The notes beneath the pieces were generated by a model. The model was given only the letters and a program-made list of their open reading frames with translations, was not told the DNA's origin and did no database searches. 33,369 bases of DNA, taken from NCBI GenBank assembly GCA_034439475.1, contig JAWXAN010000054.1, forward strand, positions 1 to 33,369. Reading direction: 5' to 3'. Position numbers and translations under genes: made by a program. Numbering within the stretch: position 1 is the first letter of the stretch; every line of letters starts with the position of its first letter. Shown piece by piece: positions 1 through 8,085 of this stretch. This DNA comes from Candidatus Zixiibacteriota bacterium. Lineage in GTDB: Bacteria; Zixibacteria; MSB-5A5; GN15; FEB-12.

Positions 1-1410
1 ACCATCTCCTTTGTACCAAGTCGTTTCGGCATCACACACTCTGAATTCACCCATGTAGCCGTCACCGTCCGTGTCGATACCGGGATTATCATAGACCCAA
101 TCCGCCCAGCGGGCATTGTTGGCAAGAAGAGAAAAATCCAAGGAATTGTAGAATGCGGTCGGGTTTTCAGGATTGAAATAGTTTGCGTAGGCGTTCGAAT
201 CGACATGGATGGAATCGCCCCCCACAATGGCAATAGTAAATTCGGCTGTAGCGCCGGGAGGAACATCGAATCCGCCAAATGAATAAACAAAATCAGCGTA
301 GCTGTGAGTAGCAAATTCGATAGCCTTCTCATGCGGCGGTAGAAAACCTTCTGAGGTTTGGTCAACTGCCGCAAACATCTGGTCGTAATCGAATTCACGG
401 TGGCTCAGCAGATAGTAATAGTTGTTATCATAATAGGGAAAGCCCAGGCCGCGTCCGAAATCGCGAAACGGTTCACCGGGTTGGGGAATTCGGCGCGGTC
501 CCCAAGGAAGGTCAGCAGGTTGCCCATCGACAAAAATAGGGCCACCAGTCCACCAGTTAAAGTTGCGACGCTTGGCCTCGCTTGGAGCTTCAAGCAGACG
601 AATGCCGACAGCCGCCCTCGGAGTTCTTTCGCTCCACTCTCGATCACCGAATCTGCCGTCTGTGTCTATAAGATAAGAAACACCGACTGTGTCCCGGTAG
701 CCGCAACCGTCTGGAGATTGCCAATCTTTGAGATGGCCAGCATAAAAGTTCGCATTGGAATCCATTGGATTAAATACGATAGGAGGGCCGACATCGATCC
801 CTACATAGATTTGTTTGATGGTCTGTGTGCTGACATTCTCAAGCTCATAGGTTACCAGGATAAAATCATCAACAGCCGATCCGGACCATGACATAGAACG
901 CTGGAGAATTTTGACCCCCAGCGGTGTGTGTTTATTCTCAGGATAGCCACCCACGGTAAAAGGATAAGGTGTTCTGATAACAGTGTCGACATACTGACAA
1001 ACAAGATCAAGTTCAGAACGCGCTTCCGACGCATAGTATGTTTGCCGAGTGTCGATTGTCTGATAACTGAAGAGTCCCCGTGCGCTCGGATCCGTAGTCA
1101 GCTCTAATGCTCCAAAACGAGTGCAAAGCGTATCACCCTTTACAATGCCTCCTATGGTGAGATGTCCTGAGAGGTATGCGCCATCGCCTTCAGGTGGATA
1201 GGCAAGTAATCGATAAGTTAATCCGGTAAGTGGGTCAGTAATGGTATCGCCCGGATTTTGATAAAATTCCCCCACGTTAGTGAAAAGCATTTTCAGCTTA
1301 TTATTTGTTTGGAGACCATATGGATGTTGGAAACTGTCTTGACTCGATAAGGGCAAAGGCGTGGTAAGAAGGAAGATCACAAGGGGGCATATCGTCTGTA
1401 GCTTTCGCAC
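1..1410 (-). CDS. Large secreted protein, N-terminal 470 residues (C-terminus off the window)
   Basis: An uninterrupted minus-strand frame runs from a GTG at 1410 to the left edge, so the 3' end is missing. I translated it codon by codon and found no stop. The start is chosen because GTG follows a GAGAG ribosome site and opens a signal peptide (VRKLQ, then a hydrophobic core TICPLVIFLLTTPLPLSS). The mature part is rich in Gly, Asp, Tyr and Trp. It includes DDFILVTYELENVSTQTIKQ near residue 175 and, near the break, an acidic GIDTDGDGYMGEF stretch that resembles a calcium loop. It is probably exported to the periplasm or cell surface, like the C-terminally sorted proteins of FCB bacteria, but the sorting domain would lie outside the window. 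I do not recognise a catalytic family. It lies 155 bp downstream of the Cys-rich peptide gene and may be co-transcribed with it. Confidence 0.8.
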   Translation of the reverse strand, partial: MRKLQTICPLVIFLLTTPLPLSSQDSFQHPYGLQTNNKLKMLFTNVGEFYQNPGDTITDPLTGLTYRLLAYPPEGDGAYLSGHLTIGGIVKGDTLCTRFGALELTTDPSARGLFSYQTIDTRQTYYASEARSELDLVCQYVDTVIRTPYPFTVGGYPENKHTPLGVKILQRSMSWSGSAVDDFILVTYELENVSTQTIKQIYVGIDVGPPIVFNPMDSNANFYAGHLKDWQSPDGCGYRDTVGVSYLIDTDGRFGDREWSERTPRAAVGIRLLEAPSEAKRRNFNWWTGGPIFVDGQPADLPWGPRRIPQPGEPFRDFGRGLGFPYYDNNYYYLLSHREFDYDQMFAAVDQTSEGFLPPHEKAIEFATHSYADFVYSFGGFDVPPGATAEFTIAIVGGDSIHVDSNAYANYFNPENPTAFYNSLDFSLLANNARWADWVYDNPGIDTDGDGYMGEFRVCDAETTWYKGDG

Positions 1411-1565
1411 TTTTACTCTCTCGAAAGGGAACCGGCACTGACTGACACAGGCAAACGTTGATTTCAATGATGGCTGGTCTCACACTTATCTAAGACCGGC
1501 CATCTCAAACTATACTAAGGTTGCTATCCCCGAATATGTAATGCGTTAAATATTTGAGCTGCAAA

Positions 1566-1808
1566 TCAAAGCGGCGGACATGTGCGGCATTCCCAAGGGC
1601 AATGCAGATTCGGACCGCTGATGCATTGCCCGTTAGGCGCCCTGTAACCCAAACACTCCCAAAGTGATGGATTAGTTTCACACCAGATAGCACAACACAA
1701 ATCTATATCCGCTTTTGCAGGGGTAGGGGACACAGTAAAGGCAAAAGCAAAAATAAACATGAAGAGGGAGACCAATCCCAATGCTTTCATCAATTTTTTA
1801 TCTAACAT
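1566..1808 (-). CDS. Small cysteine-rich secreted peptide (80 aa)
   Basis: This encodes a Sec-type precursor. The n-region is MLDKKLMK, followed by a hydrophobic core (ALGLVSLFMFIFAFAFTV) and a likely cleavage after SPTPAKA. The predicted mature peptide has about 47 residues and eight cysteines: CC, IWC, LWEC, GQC, LHC, PWEC and RTC. WEC occurs twice. The start ATG has a good ribosome site (GAGG, 7 nt spacing). Directly upstream in the same direction is a thioredoxin-fold TlpA-like protein that could act on these cysteines. I know no family that fits. By analogy, Bacteroidetes NVEALA peptides are also tiny secreted peptides encoded near TlpA-like proteins, but the sequence differs and homology is not claimed. 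It could be a structural disulfide peptide, a signalling or toxin-like peptide, or a metal-binding one. Confidence 0.72.
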   Translation of the reverse strand: MLDKKLMKALGLVSLFMFIFAFAFTVSPTPAKADIDLCCAIWCETNPSLWECLGYRAPNGQCISGPNLHCPWECRTCPPL

Positions 1809-1828
1809 TTTGATACCTCGTTTCTAAA

Positions 1829-1851
1829 GTGAGTCGTTATCAATGACTCAC
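1829..1851 (-). promoter_or_regulatory. Hairpin between the TlpA-like gene and the Cys-rich peptide gene
   Basis: GTGAGTC (1829-1835) and GACTCAC (1845-1851) form a perfect 7-bp stem with a 9-nt loop, about 20 nt upstream of the peptide start codon on the minus strand. Only three T residues follow it, so it is a poor terminator. It could be a partial terminator, an mRNA processing or stability element, or an operator. The arrangement would allow the peptide to be expressed at a different level from the gene before it. Confidence 0.35.
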
Positions 1852-1882
1852 ACGTTTGAATTCTTCATTCCATGAATCCAAT

Positions 1883-2488
1883 CTATCTCAGAGTGACGAT
1901 CTCCTCCTTTGTGAGCGCGTACGGATGGATGGCACCAATCTCTCGGGATGAGTTAACATATATGTTAAAGGGATAACTTGATATATTATATTTTGTCCCG
2001 ATTTCCCTCTGGTGGTCATTGAGGATGCGGAAGGAGAGCTTGATATCATTGTGGATGAATTTGGTCTCTTCAAAATCTCCAGTCCCGATTACAATAATCT
2101 CATCTTTTGTCATTTCTCCCTTTCTGATAAGCGAGTCAAGCATCTTAAGTTGACCATGACAGGCTGTGCAGGCTGGTTCGACGTAACAGATGATGGTGTT
2201 TCCTGTAATTAGGTCAGAGAGCATAAAATGATTCTCATTTGTGTCGTCAAACTCGAAATCAGGCAGGGTATCGCCGACCGAAAGTGTGCCCATGCGCTCT
2301 AACAGACGTTCGGCAAACAGTTTTCGTTCAGCGACTTCTTCCGCATGGACTTCGGCTTCTTTTTTGTCGTTGATGATGCTTCCGGCAAACGAACCGCCCA
2401 AATAGGCAGCAGCGCCTGTGAGCAGGACAATAAGTCCGATGGAGAGGCTTCGAAAGCGTACTCGTCTGTCTGTCTTGTTACTTTGCAT
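1883..2488 (-). CDS. Membrane-anchored TlpA-like thioredoxin-fold protein
   Basis: The protein has a basic N-terminus, one membrane segment at about residues 17-40 (LSIGLIVLLTGAAAYLGGSF) and a charged helical linker to about residue 65. A redoxin domain of the AhpC/TSA-TlpA type follows, starting at VGDTLPDF. The active-site CxxC is PACTAC near residues 107-110, after a beta strand (NTIICYVE), and a YPF stretch near the end may hold the cis-proline. The expected location is periplasm-facing and tethered to the inner membrane, acting as a thiol-disulfide oxidoreductase. ATG at 2488 is preferred over the in-frame TTG at 2491 because GAGGGG lies 8 nt upstream of it. The gene is first in a run with the Cys-rich peptide gene, whose eight cysteines are an obvious candidate substrate (inference). 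Length and layout are normal for the family. Confidence 0.85.
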   Translation of the reverse strand: MQSNKTDRRVRFRSLSIGLIVLLTGAAAYLGGSFAGSIINDKKEAEVHAEEVAERKLFAERLLERMGTLSVGDTLPDFEFDDTNENHFMLSDLITGNTIICYVEPACTACHGQLKMLDSLIRKGEMTKDEIIVIGTGDFEETKFIHNDIKLSFRILNDHQREIGTKYNISSYPFNIYVNSSREIGAIHPYALTKEEIVTLR

Positions 2489-2531
2489 CAAGAATTCCCC
2501 TCATAAATAGGCATAAGTTTTGGTGTGTTCA

Positions 2532-2717
2532 TTATCCGAAACTCAACAAGATACAGCGCGTTCTGCAAAAAGCAGCCGTGCAAGGCGTTGTGAGTGTGGA
2601 ATTGAAAAAAGGAAAATTATCGCGGGGGGGGGGCATCTTGAAGCCGAGCCGACTAAGATAGCCGCCAAGCGGGCCTGTGTGAAGCCTTTTATGCACAAAA
2701 TCTCTTAAAAAGTTCAT
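2532..2717 (-). CDS. Doubtful small ORF interrupted by a ten-G homopolymer
   Basis: This sits in the roughly 400-bp gap between the TlpA-like gene and the ABC permease. The ATG at 2717 has a convincing ribosome site (GGGAGAGG, 7 nt spacing). It starts a basic, plausible N-terminus (MNFLRDFVHKRLHTGPLGGY) of about 28 residues. The frame then crosses a run of ten G on the plus strand (ten C in the message) around 2624-2634, and the remaining residues look like random translation. A length change in this tract would move the C-terminus to another frame. It could be a decayed gene, a phase-variable gene or chance. No homologue is recognised. The rest of the gap (2718-2893) shows nothing I can support. 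Confidence 0.25.
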   Translation of the reverse strand: MNFLRDFVHKRLHTGPLGGYLSRLGFKMPPPRDNFPFFNSTLTTPCTAAFCRTRCILLSFG

Positions 2718-2893
2718 GGTCAAACCTCTCCCAGTCGAGCTTTCAGCATTCCCTACGGTCATTGCTTCCTTCGGTCTTAGATGCCTTCAGCCGCAATCCT
2801 CTGGTGATGTACTATTGATACGCAGCCAAGTTATTAGATGTCAGAAGAAAATTTCTCGAATATTTTGCAGAAACGATTCCGCCTCCGCGCATC

Positions 2894-4192
2894 CTAACCC
2901 TCTTGACGGCTTATCACCCGTGCGCCGATGGCGAAAGAAACAATCCCGACCGCAACGAGGATCAAAATGGGAGTCATCATCTGACCGAAAGTGAACTCGC
3001 GCCAGATTGCGCCTTCAAGCGCGACAATGCCCCATTTCACCGGTGAGACATTGCTCATCGTCTGCATCCATGACGGCATCACAAAAAGCGGCACCATTCC
3101 TCCGCCCAGCATTGCCATGACAAGCAATACTCCCCAGCCTGCTCCGGCGACAGCTTGTTCGGTTCGGCCCATGACCGAGATTAACATCATGAGCCCCACG
3201 AAACAAAATGAGGCAGCGATAACAGCCGCAATCAGGCCCAGCGGATTTGTAATGCGCATATGAAAGACCACAGCGGCAAAGGCCAATAGGAGAACTGCGG
3301 CAAGTACACTCGCGAGAAAACAGGCGAGCCCTTTTCCAGCCAGAATTTGTGTGCGTGTTATCGGAGCAAGCCGTAGCCGCAGGAATGTTCCCTTGGTCCG
3401 CTCGATTACTATCGAGATGGCAAAACTCGCGCAGACGCCGATGAGCGCCCAGAGTATCGACGACGGAAAGGTTATCTCCCATGACGATCGCGGCCCAGAG
3501 CGCTGAAGCGAGATATCGACCATTTTAAACTTTGGTCCGCTCATAGCATTTTCTGTGGAAGCGCTATCCGCGCCGCTGTCGATGCCAGAGGTGTCTTGTT
3601 GGAGCGCGCCAAAGAGGCCGCTGAGGTTGGTCAGCACAGCGCGTATCCGATCACGGTCGGCGGGTGTGAGCGTTGTATCTTTTTTAATCGCAGACAATCT
3701 TTCCTGAAGATTTACGCTCTGGCTTAAATTTGAAAACGAACTCTGCATACTCTGAAAAAATGCCTGAGATAGCATTCCTTTCAGGAAGCCGCCTTCGGCT
3801 GTGCGCGATGGGTCAATGCCAAGCTCCAGCAGCTCAGAGCCTTCCTCGCCGCCGAAGCCAAACGACTCTCCGAATCCATTGTTTATCTGCAGGAATGCGA
3901 TGAGTTTTCCGATTCGCACCATCTGTTTTGCCGAATCGGCAGACATGGACGAAACGGACAGAGCGTCGATTTCCCCCAACTGTGTGACAAATTCATGGCT
4001 CTGGTCGCTCTGGTCATTATCGATAACGGCAACTTTCATCGCTGATTGGCTGCCGGTCCCGCCGCTACTGCTGAATATTGAACCGAAAAACAGCGCCATC
4101 AGAAGTGGAAAACCAAGCACCCAGAAAAGCCCAGCTTTGTCGCGCCAGAGCAAGAGCAGGTCTTTCATCGCGATATGAAATATTGTAGACAT
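2894..4192 (-). CDS. ABC-2 type transporter permease
   Basis: This is the membrane subunit of an ABC-2 exporter (432 aa). One N-terminal membrane segment (about residues 20-40, FWVLGFPLLMALFFGSIF) is followed by a large extracytoplasmic domain (about 45-235). That domain carries the GFG-rich EEGSEL region and a helical section. About five membrane segments fill the C-terminal half, with the family's PSSILWALIGVCASFAI and GTFLRLRLAPITRTQILAGK stretches. This is the DrrB/YhfP-like layout used for drug, lipid or glycan export. Its ATG shares one base with the ATPase stop codon (TGATG), indicating translational coupling. The substrate cannot be deduced. It is the last gene of a two-gene operon. 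Confidence 0.9.
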   Translation of the reverse strand: MSTIFHIAMKDLLLLWRDKAGLFWVLGFPLLMALFFGSIFSSSGGTGSQSAMKVAVIDNDQSDQSHEFVTQLGEIDALSVSSMSADSAKQMVRIGKLIAFLQINNGFGESFGFGGEEGSELLELGIDPSRTAEGGFLKGMLSQAFFQSMQSSFSNLSQSVNLQERLSAIKKDTTLTPADRDRIRAVLTNLSGLFGALQQDTSGIDSGADSASTENAMSGPKFKMVDISLQRSGPRSSWEITFPSSILWALIGVCASFAISIVIERTKGTFLRLRLAPITRTQILAGKGLACFLASVLAAVLLLAFAAVVFHMRITNPLGLIAAVIAASFCFVGLMMLISVMGRTEQAVAGAGWGVLLVMAMLGGGMVPLFVMPSWMQTMSNVSPVKWGIVALEGAIWREFTFGQMMTPILILVAVGIVSFAIGARVISRQEG

Positions 4193-5082
4193 CAGTCGCG
4201 CAACTTCTTTCCGGTTAGTTGCAGGAATACCGCCTCAAGGTCCGCTCGTTCAATTCCGACATGCTGAAATTCAATTCCAGTCGCGGAAATTTGCGCCAGA
4301 ACTTCGAGCGGTTTATCTGTTTTTGCCCTCAGCTTATTGCCGGTGAGATCGCCGGGGAATTTAACATGTTTATCTGGTGTGGAGGTAAACTCAACCTCAA
4401 CTGTCGGTTGGCCGCCGTACTGGCGGATCAATGCATCGACTGTATCCAGAGCCAATATTGTTCCTTGGTCAATAATGGCCACACGGTCGCACAGTCGCTG
4501 GGCTTCTTCCATATAATGCGTGGTGTAAATAATCGTCCGCCCCTCTTTTTTGAGCATTTCAATGCTATCAAATATCTGATTGCGCGATTGCGGGTCAATG
4601 CCGACGGTAGGCTCGTCCATCAGAATAACTGGCGGGTCATGGAGAAGACCGGAGACGAGATTTAGCCGCCGTTGCATACCGCCTGAGAATGTTTTGACTT
4701 TGTCTTTCTTGCGCAATGTCAACCCGGCAAACGAAAGCGCCCAATCGACTTTATCGCGGAGTAATTTCCCCGAGAGATTGTACAGACGTCCGAAAAAGAA
4801 GAGGTTTTCTTCCGCGGTGAGGTCATCATAAATCGCAAGCGCCTGCGGAGCAGTGCCGATTTTGCGACGCACCGAGTTTCGGGTGGGGTCGATTTCTCCA
4901 TCGATTGTTATTGTGCCGGAATCGGGACGCAGCGCGCCGACTATCATCGTAATCGTGGTAGTTTTACCCGCGCCATTAGGGCCGAGCAGACCGAACATCT
5001 CCCCTTTTTGGATGGCGAAGGATATCCCATCGACAGCGACAAGACTGCCGTATTTTTTACAAAGATTATCTGCCGTTATCAT
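4192..5082 (-). CDS. ABC transporter ATP-binding protein (ABC-2 exporter)
   Basis: A standard ABC ATPase of about 296 aa that powers the adjacent permease. Walker A is GLLGPNGAGKTTT, the signature is TFSGGMQRRLNL, Walker B is PPVILMDEPTVGIDP, and the switch histidine is in IIYTTHYMEEAQ. The C-terminal extension (from about residue 220) is the type seen in DrrA/CcmA-like exporters. The open frame extends upstream to a TTG at 5118. I prefer the ATG at 5082 (MITADNLCKKYG) because it matches the usual family N-terminus, although neither start has a good ribosome site at normal distance. The stop overlaps the permease start by one base. The gene is divergent from the SIMPL gene at 5248. Confidence 0.93.
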   Translation of the reverse strand: MITADNLCKKYGSLVAVDGISFAIQKGEMFGLLGPNGAGKTTTITMIVGALRPDSGTITIDGEIDPTRNSVRRKIGTAPQALAIYDDLTAEENLFFFGRLYNLSGKLLRDKVDWALSFAGLTLRKKDKVKTFSGGMQRRLNLVSGLLHDPPVILMDEPTVGIDPQSRNQIFDSIEMLKKEGRTIIYTTHYMEEAQRLCDRVAIIDQGTILALDTVDALIRQYGGQPTVEVEFTSTPDKHVKFPGDLTGNKLRAKTDKPLEVLAQISATGIEFQHVGIERADLEAVFLQLTGKKLRD

Positions 5083-5247
5083 GCTTGAATAAGAATCTAA
5101 ATCCTCGCCACACACCAAGCAAGGAATAAAAGTTTCTCAGTCACCTTCGAGGATAATGCATATATTCCATAAGTTACCCTCTTGACAATGCCGCCCTCAA
5201 GACTGACACTTAGGTTATAAGCGCACAAATTTTTATTGGAGAATTTA

Positions 5248-5973
5248 ATGAATTCGAACGCTGTGAATAATAGGAACACCATCATCGCAAGCCTGGTCCT
5301 CGGATTGGCATTAATAATTTGTGCATTTATCGCCAGCTCTACTTTTGTTCGGGTGAAAGGATTCGGGCGGGCTGTCACAGTAACTGGCGCCGCCATCAAA
5401 CCCATCACCTCTGATTTTGCAATTTGGGAAGCAAATGTCACAGCCGATGATCTTTCGCTCGAAGCCGCTTATGCCACGATCAAGACCGGTCTTGAGAAGT
5501 CCCGCCAGTTTCTCATCGCCAGCGGATTTGCTGACACGTCCATCGAAATTGGAACCGTCCAGGTCAACCGGAGCTACGACCGCGAAGGACGTCCTGCCGG
5601 ATATACACTCTACCAAAGTATTAAAGTGCATGTCGCCGATGTCGACCGAATCACCCTGCTTGCCCGTGAATCTTCCTCGCTTATCGAGCAAGGCGTAGCC
5701 ATAACAACCCTCCCGCCCAAATATGTCTTTACTAAACTTGAAGACCTCAAAATTGAAATGATCAAGGCTGCAACCGAAAACGCGAAACTCCGCGCCGAAC
5801 AGTTGGCCAAGACGACCGGCAAAGAAGTCGGTGCGCCACTTTCGGCACGGATCGGCGTCTTCCAAATTCGTCCTTTGTATTCTCAGGAAGTTTCAGACTA
5901 TGGCGTCAATGATATGTCGTCGATCCAGAAGGAAGTCGTCTCGACGGTGAATATCAGCTTCCTTATAGAGTAG
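5248..5973 (+). CDS. SIMPL-domain (DUF541) periplasmic protein
   Basis: A 241-residue protein with an N-terminal membrane anchor or uncleaved signal (TIIASLVLGLALIICAFIA, about residues 10-30), followed by one SIMPL/DUF541 domain. Family features are VKGFGRAVTVTGAAIKPI at the start of the domain and the central pair of helices (EAAYATIKTGLEKSRQFL). TVQVNRSYDREG follows, then the AATENAKLRAEQLAKTTGK helix and a terminal TVNISFLIE strand. Members are periplasmic or outer-membrane associated and have no agreed biochemical role; some are stress-related. The ATG at 5248 follows TTGGAG by 6 nt, so it is favoured over the TTG at 5236. The gene is transcribed alone, divergently from the ABC exporter. 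Confidence 0.87.
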   Translation: MNSNAVNNRNTIIASLVLGLALIICAFIASSTFVRVKGFGRAVTVTGAAIKPITSDFAIWEANVTADDLSLEAAYATIKTGLEKSRQFLIASGFADTSIEIGTVQVNRSYDREGRPAGYTLYQSIKVHVADVDRITLLARESSSLIEQGVAITTLPPKYVFTKLEDLKIEMIKAATENAKLRAEQLAKTTGKEVGAPLSARIGVFQIRPLYSQEVSDYGVNDMSSIQKEVVSTVNISFLIE

Positions 5974-6117
5974 CCTCTTCACCCAGTTCATTACCTATCG
6001 ACTGTGTTCCTGCCCGCTCTGCCTTTCGCAGAGTTAAAACTTGCATCTGCCTGCTTCTGTTTTTAGCATTCCGCGTATAAAAAAGCACAGTTAATACATA
6101 ACAGCAAGGTCTTTGGA

Positions 6118-7461
6118 ATGCCGATAAATTCAACAATTTTTAAAGCTTACGATATTCGCGGAACGTATCCCGACCAGCTCGATGCCAACACCGCCTACCT
6201 TATCGGCAAATCCCTCGCGGGCTATCTCAAGCCATCGAGCATTGCAGTCGGAAGGGATATGCGGCTTTCTTCGGACATTCTTTTTGAATCGCTAAGCCGG
6301 GGGCTGATGGAATCAGGGGTCGATGTCATTGATCTCGGCCTTATTTCGACCGATGGACTATATTTTGCTGTTGGTAAATATCAATATGCCGGCGGGGTGA
6401 TGATTACCGCGAGCCACAATCCCAAAGAATACAATGGTTTCAAAATTTGCCGACAAAATGCCGAACCGCTTTCCGGCAGCGAAGGATTGGATGTCATGCT
6501 TGCTTCAATTCAAAATAACAGCCTGCCATCGCCGTCAACAAAATCGGGCCGCATGACCAAAAAGGATATTACACTGGCCTATGCCGAGCACTGTCTGTCA
6601 TTTATTGACGTCACAAAAATACGACCGTTCAGAATAGTTATCGATGCCGGCAATGGCATGGCCGGCGCGACTCTCCCGCCGACGCTGAATATGCTACCCA
6701 TTGAAGTCATCAAACTGTTTTTTGAACTTGACGGTAATTTCCCTAATCATCCCGCTTCGCCGATTGAACTGGAAAACCTTGTGGATTTACAAAAGAAGAT
6801 AGCGGAAACCAAAGCCGATTTTGGTGTGGCCTTTGATGGGGATGCCGACCGCATGTTTTTGGTCGATGCCCATGGCAAACCGCTCGGCGGCGACATGGTT
6901 ACTGCGCTTATCTCAAAATCTCTGCTGACCAAACATAAAGGCGAGACGATACTGTACAACCTTATCTCCTCAAAAGCCGTCCCGGAACTTATCAGCAAAA
7001 TCGGCGGCAAGCCGCTCCGCACACGGGTCGGCCATGCCCTCATCAAGCCTCTTATGAAACAACAGAATGCTATCTTCGGCGGCGAGCATTCGGGACATTT
7101 TTATTTTCGCGACAATTGGTTTGCAGACTCAGGGCTTATAGCCTTTCTGATCTGTCTTGAATTGCTCTCTATTGAGAACCGTCCGCTGCATGAATTGGTC
7201 CATGAGATGGATCCGTATTTTCGCTCCGGCGAGCACAACAGCCGGGTGACATCAATACCCGAGAAAATTGCTTTGATTCAAAAAACGTATGCCTCCGGAA
7301 AACAGGATACCCTCGACGGGTTGACTGTCAATTATGACGACTATTGGTTTAATCTGCGGGCTTCAAATACCGAGCCGCTTATACGACTTAATGTGGAAGC
7401 AAACTCTGAAAAGCTTTTGACTGAGAAGACAAACGAACTGCTCAAACTTATCCGATCTTGA
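6118..7461 (+). CDS. Phosphomannomutase/phosphoglucomutase
   Basis: This is an alpha-D-phosphohexomutase (447 aa, normal length) that interconverts hexose-6-phosphates and hexose-1-phosphates for sugar-nucleotide synthesis in the cytoplasm. The four domains show the expected sites. The phosphoserine loop is TASHNPKEYNG (Ser99), the magnesium loop is FDGDADR (Asp240/242/244), and the sugar loop is GGEHSGHFYF (Glu323). The C-terminal phosphate-binding loop is RASNTEPLIRL. It starts with the typical IFKAYDIRGTYP. The sequence resembles the ManB/AlgC group with dual mannose/glucose activity, but specificity cannot be read with certainty. A receiver-domain gene follows after 20 nt and is probably co-transcribed. 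The pathway partners in this window are the isomerase (25336-26403) and the nucleotidyltransferase (19334-20341). Confidence 0.93.
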   Translation: MPINSTIFKAYDIRGTYPDQLDANTAYLIGKSLAGYLKPSSIAVGRDMRLSSDILFESLSRGLMESGVDVIDLGLISTDGLYFAVGKYQYAGGVMITASHNPKEYNGFKICRQNAEPLSGSEGLDVMLASIQNNSLPSPSTKSGRMTKKDITLAYAEHCLSFIDVTKIRPFRIVIDAGNGMAGATLPPTLNMLPIEVIKLFFELDGNFPNHPASPIELENLVDLQKKIAETKADFGVAFDGDADRMFLVDAHGKPLGGDMVTALISKSLLTKHKGETILYNLISSKAVPELISKIGGKPLRTRVGHALIKPLMKQQNAIFGGEHSGHFYFRDNWFADSGLIAFLICLELLSIENRPLHELVHEMDPYFRSGEHNSRVTSIPEKIALIQKTYASGKQDTLDGLTVNYDDYWFNLRASNTEPLIRLNVEANSEKLLTEKTNELLKLIRS

Positions 7462-7481
7462 ATTAGAAAGGGGAAAACAGA

Positions 7482-7892
7482 ATGTCACCGAGCGCAAAGA
7501 TTTTGATTGTCGACGACGACCCTCTCTTGCAGGAACTGCTGAACGATACCTTGAGCGCGGTCGGTTATCAAACGCTTTCTACCTCGAACGCGACAGAAGC
7601 GCTTGGTCTGTTACAGAAATCTGATATAGATTTGGTCATTACCGATATCAAAATGCCGGATATAAACGGTTTCCAACTGCTCAAATTGGTCAGGTTGCAT
7701 TATCCACAAATGCCCGTGATTTTTATCAGCGGCTATGCGACGCCTGAGATGATTAGCGCCGCGGGCCCCGATGGTTTTTTGCTGAAGCCATTTCGAATAG
7801 CCCAGATAGAAGAGCTAATAGAGAAGACCCTCGAGGTAAAACGGGATATACACTTGAATACGGACGCTCTCGCTATTAGTTCTTCCGACTGA
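7482..7892 (+). CDS. Stand-alone CheY-like response regulator receiver
   Basis: A single receiver domain (136 aa) with no output domain. The acidic pocket is VDDDP, the phospho-acceptor is Asp55 in VITDIKMPDING, the switch Ser83 is in FISGYA, and the conserved Lys102 is in LLKPF. About 20 residues follow the last helix and contain no recognisable domain. A ribosome site (AAAGGGG) precedes the ATG. It sits 20 nt after the phosphohexomutase and has no kinase beside it, so it is an orphan receiver. Such proteins act by protein-protein contact or as phosphate relays or sinks. A link to sugar-nucleotide metabolism is suggested only by position. Confidence 0.9.
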   Translation: MSPSAKILIVDDDPLLQELLNDTLSAVGYQTLSTSNATEALGLLQKSDIDLVITDIKMPDINGFQLLKLVRLHYPQMPVIFISGYATPEMISAAGPDGFLLKPFRIAQIEELIEKTLEVKRDIHLNTDALAISSSD

Positions 7893-8085
7893 TTTTTCTG
7901 TTTAAGTGCAGTCAGGCGTCCTCCTTCAGCAGACTTGAAAGCCCTTGCCTGACTGTTTGATTAAAGTGTCGGGTAGAGACGCCCGACACCACGGAATTGA
8001 ATATGCCCTCACCCTCCCCCCTCCCAAGGAATAGAGGGGGGAGAAAAGATCACACCGTCCTACACGATTAGTGCTGTACCCTCAT
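7893..8085. other. Gene-free stretch with two inverted repeats, start of the repeat region 7893-8379
   Basis: No supported gene lies between the receiver and the surface protein. CAGTCAGGC (7909-7917) pairs with GCCTGACTG (7947-7955), which could form a long-loop hairpin downstream of the receiver gene. GTGTCGGG (7966-7973) pairs with CCCGACAC (7982-7989). A C-rich then G-rich tract follows at about 8005-8043. The 15-mer at 8046-8060 (AAGATCACACCGTCC) recurs at 20589-20603. These look like dispersed intergenic repeats. The remainder of the gap holds the 144-bp element at 8086-8229, the palindromes at 8238-8285 and the terminator at 8315-8349. Confidence 0.5.

Noticed and set aside
358-891. 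A 177-codon plus-strand frame
   Set aside because: It is antisense to the uninterrupted signal-peptide-bearing frame 1-1410. Its composition looks like a shadow of that gene.
5311-5865. A 184-codon minus-strand frame
   Set aside because: It is antisense to the SIMPL-domain gene, which has a ribosome site and domain motifs.
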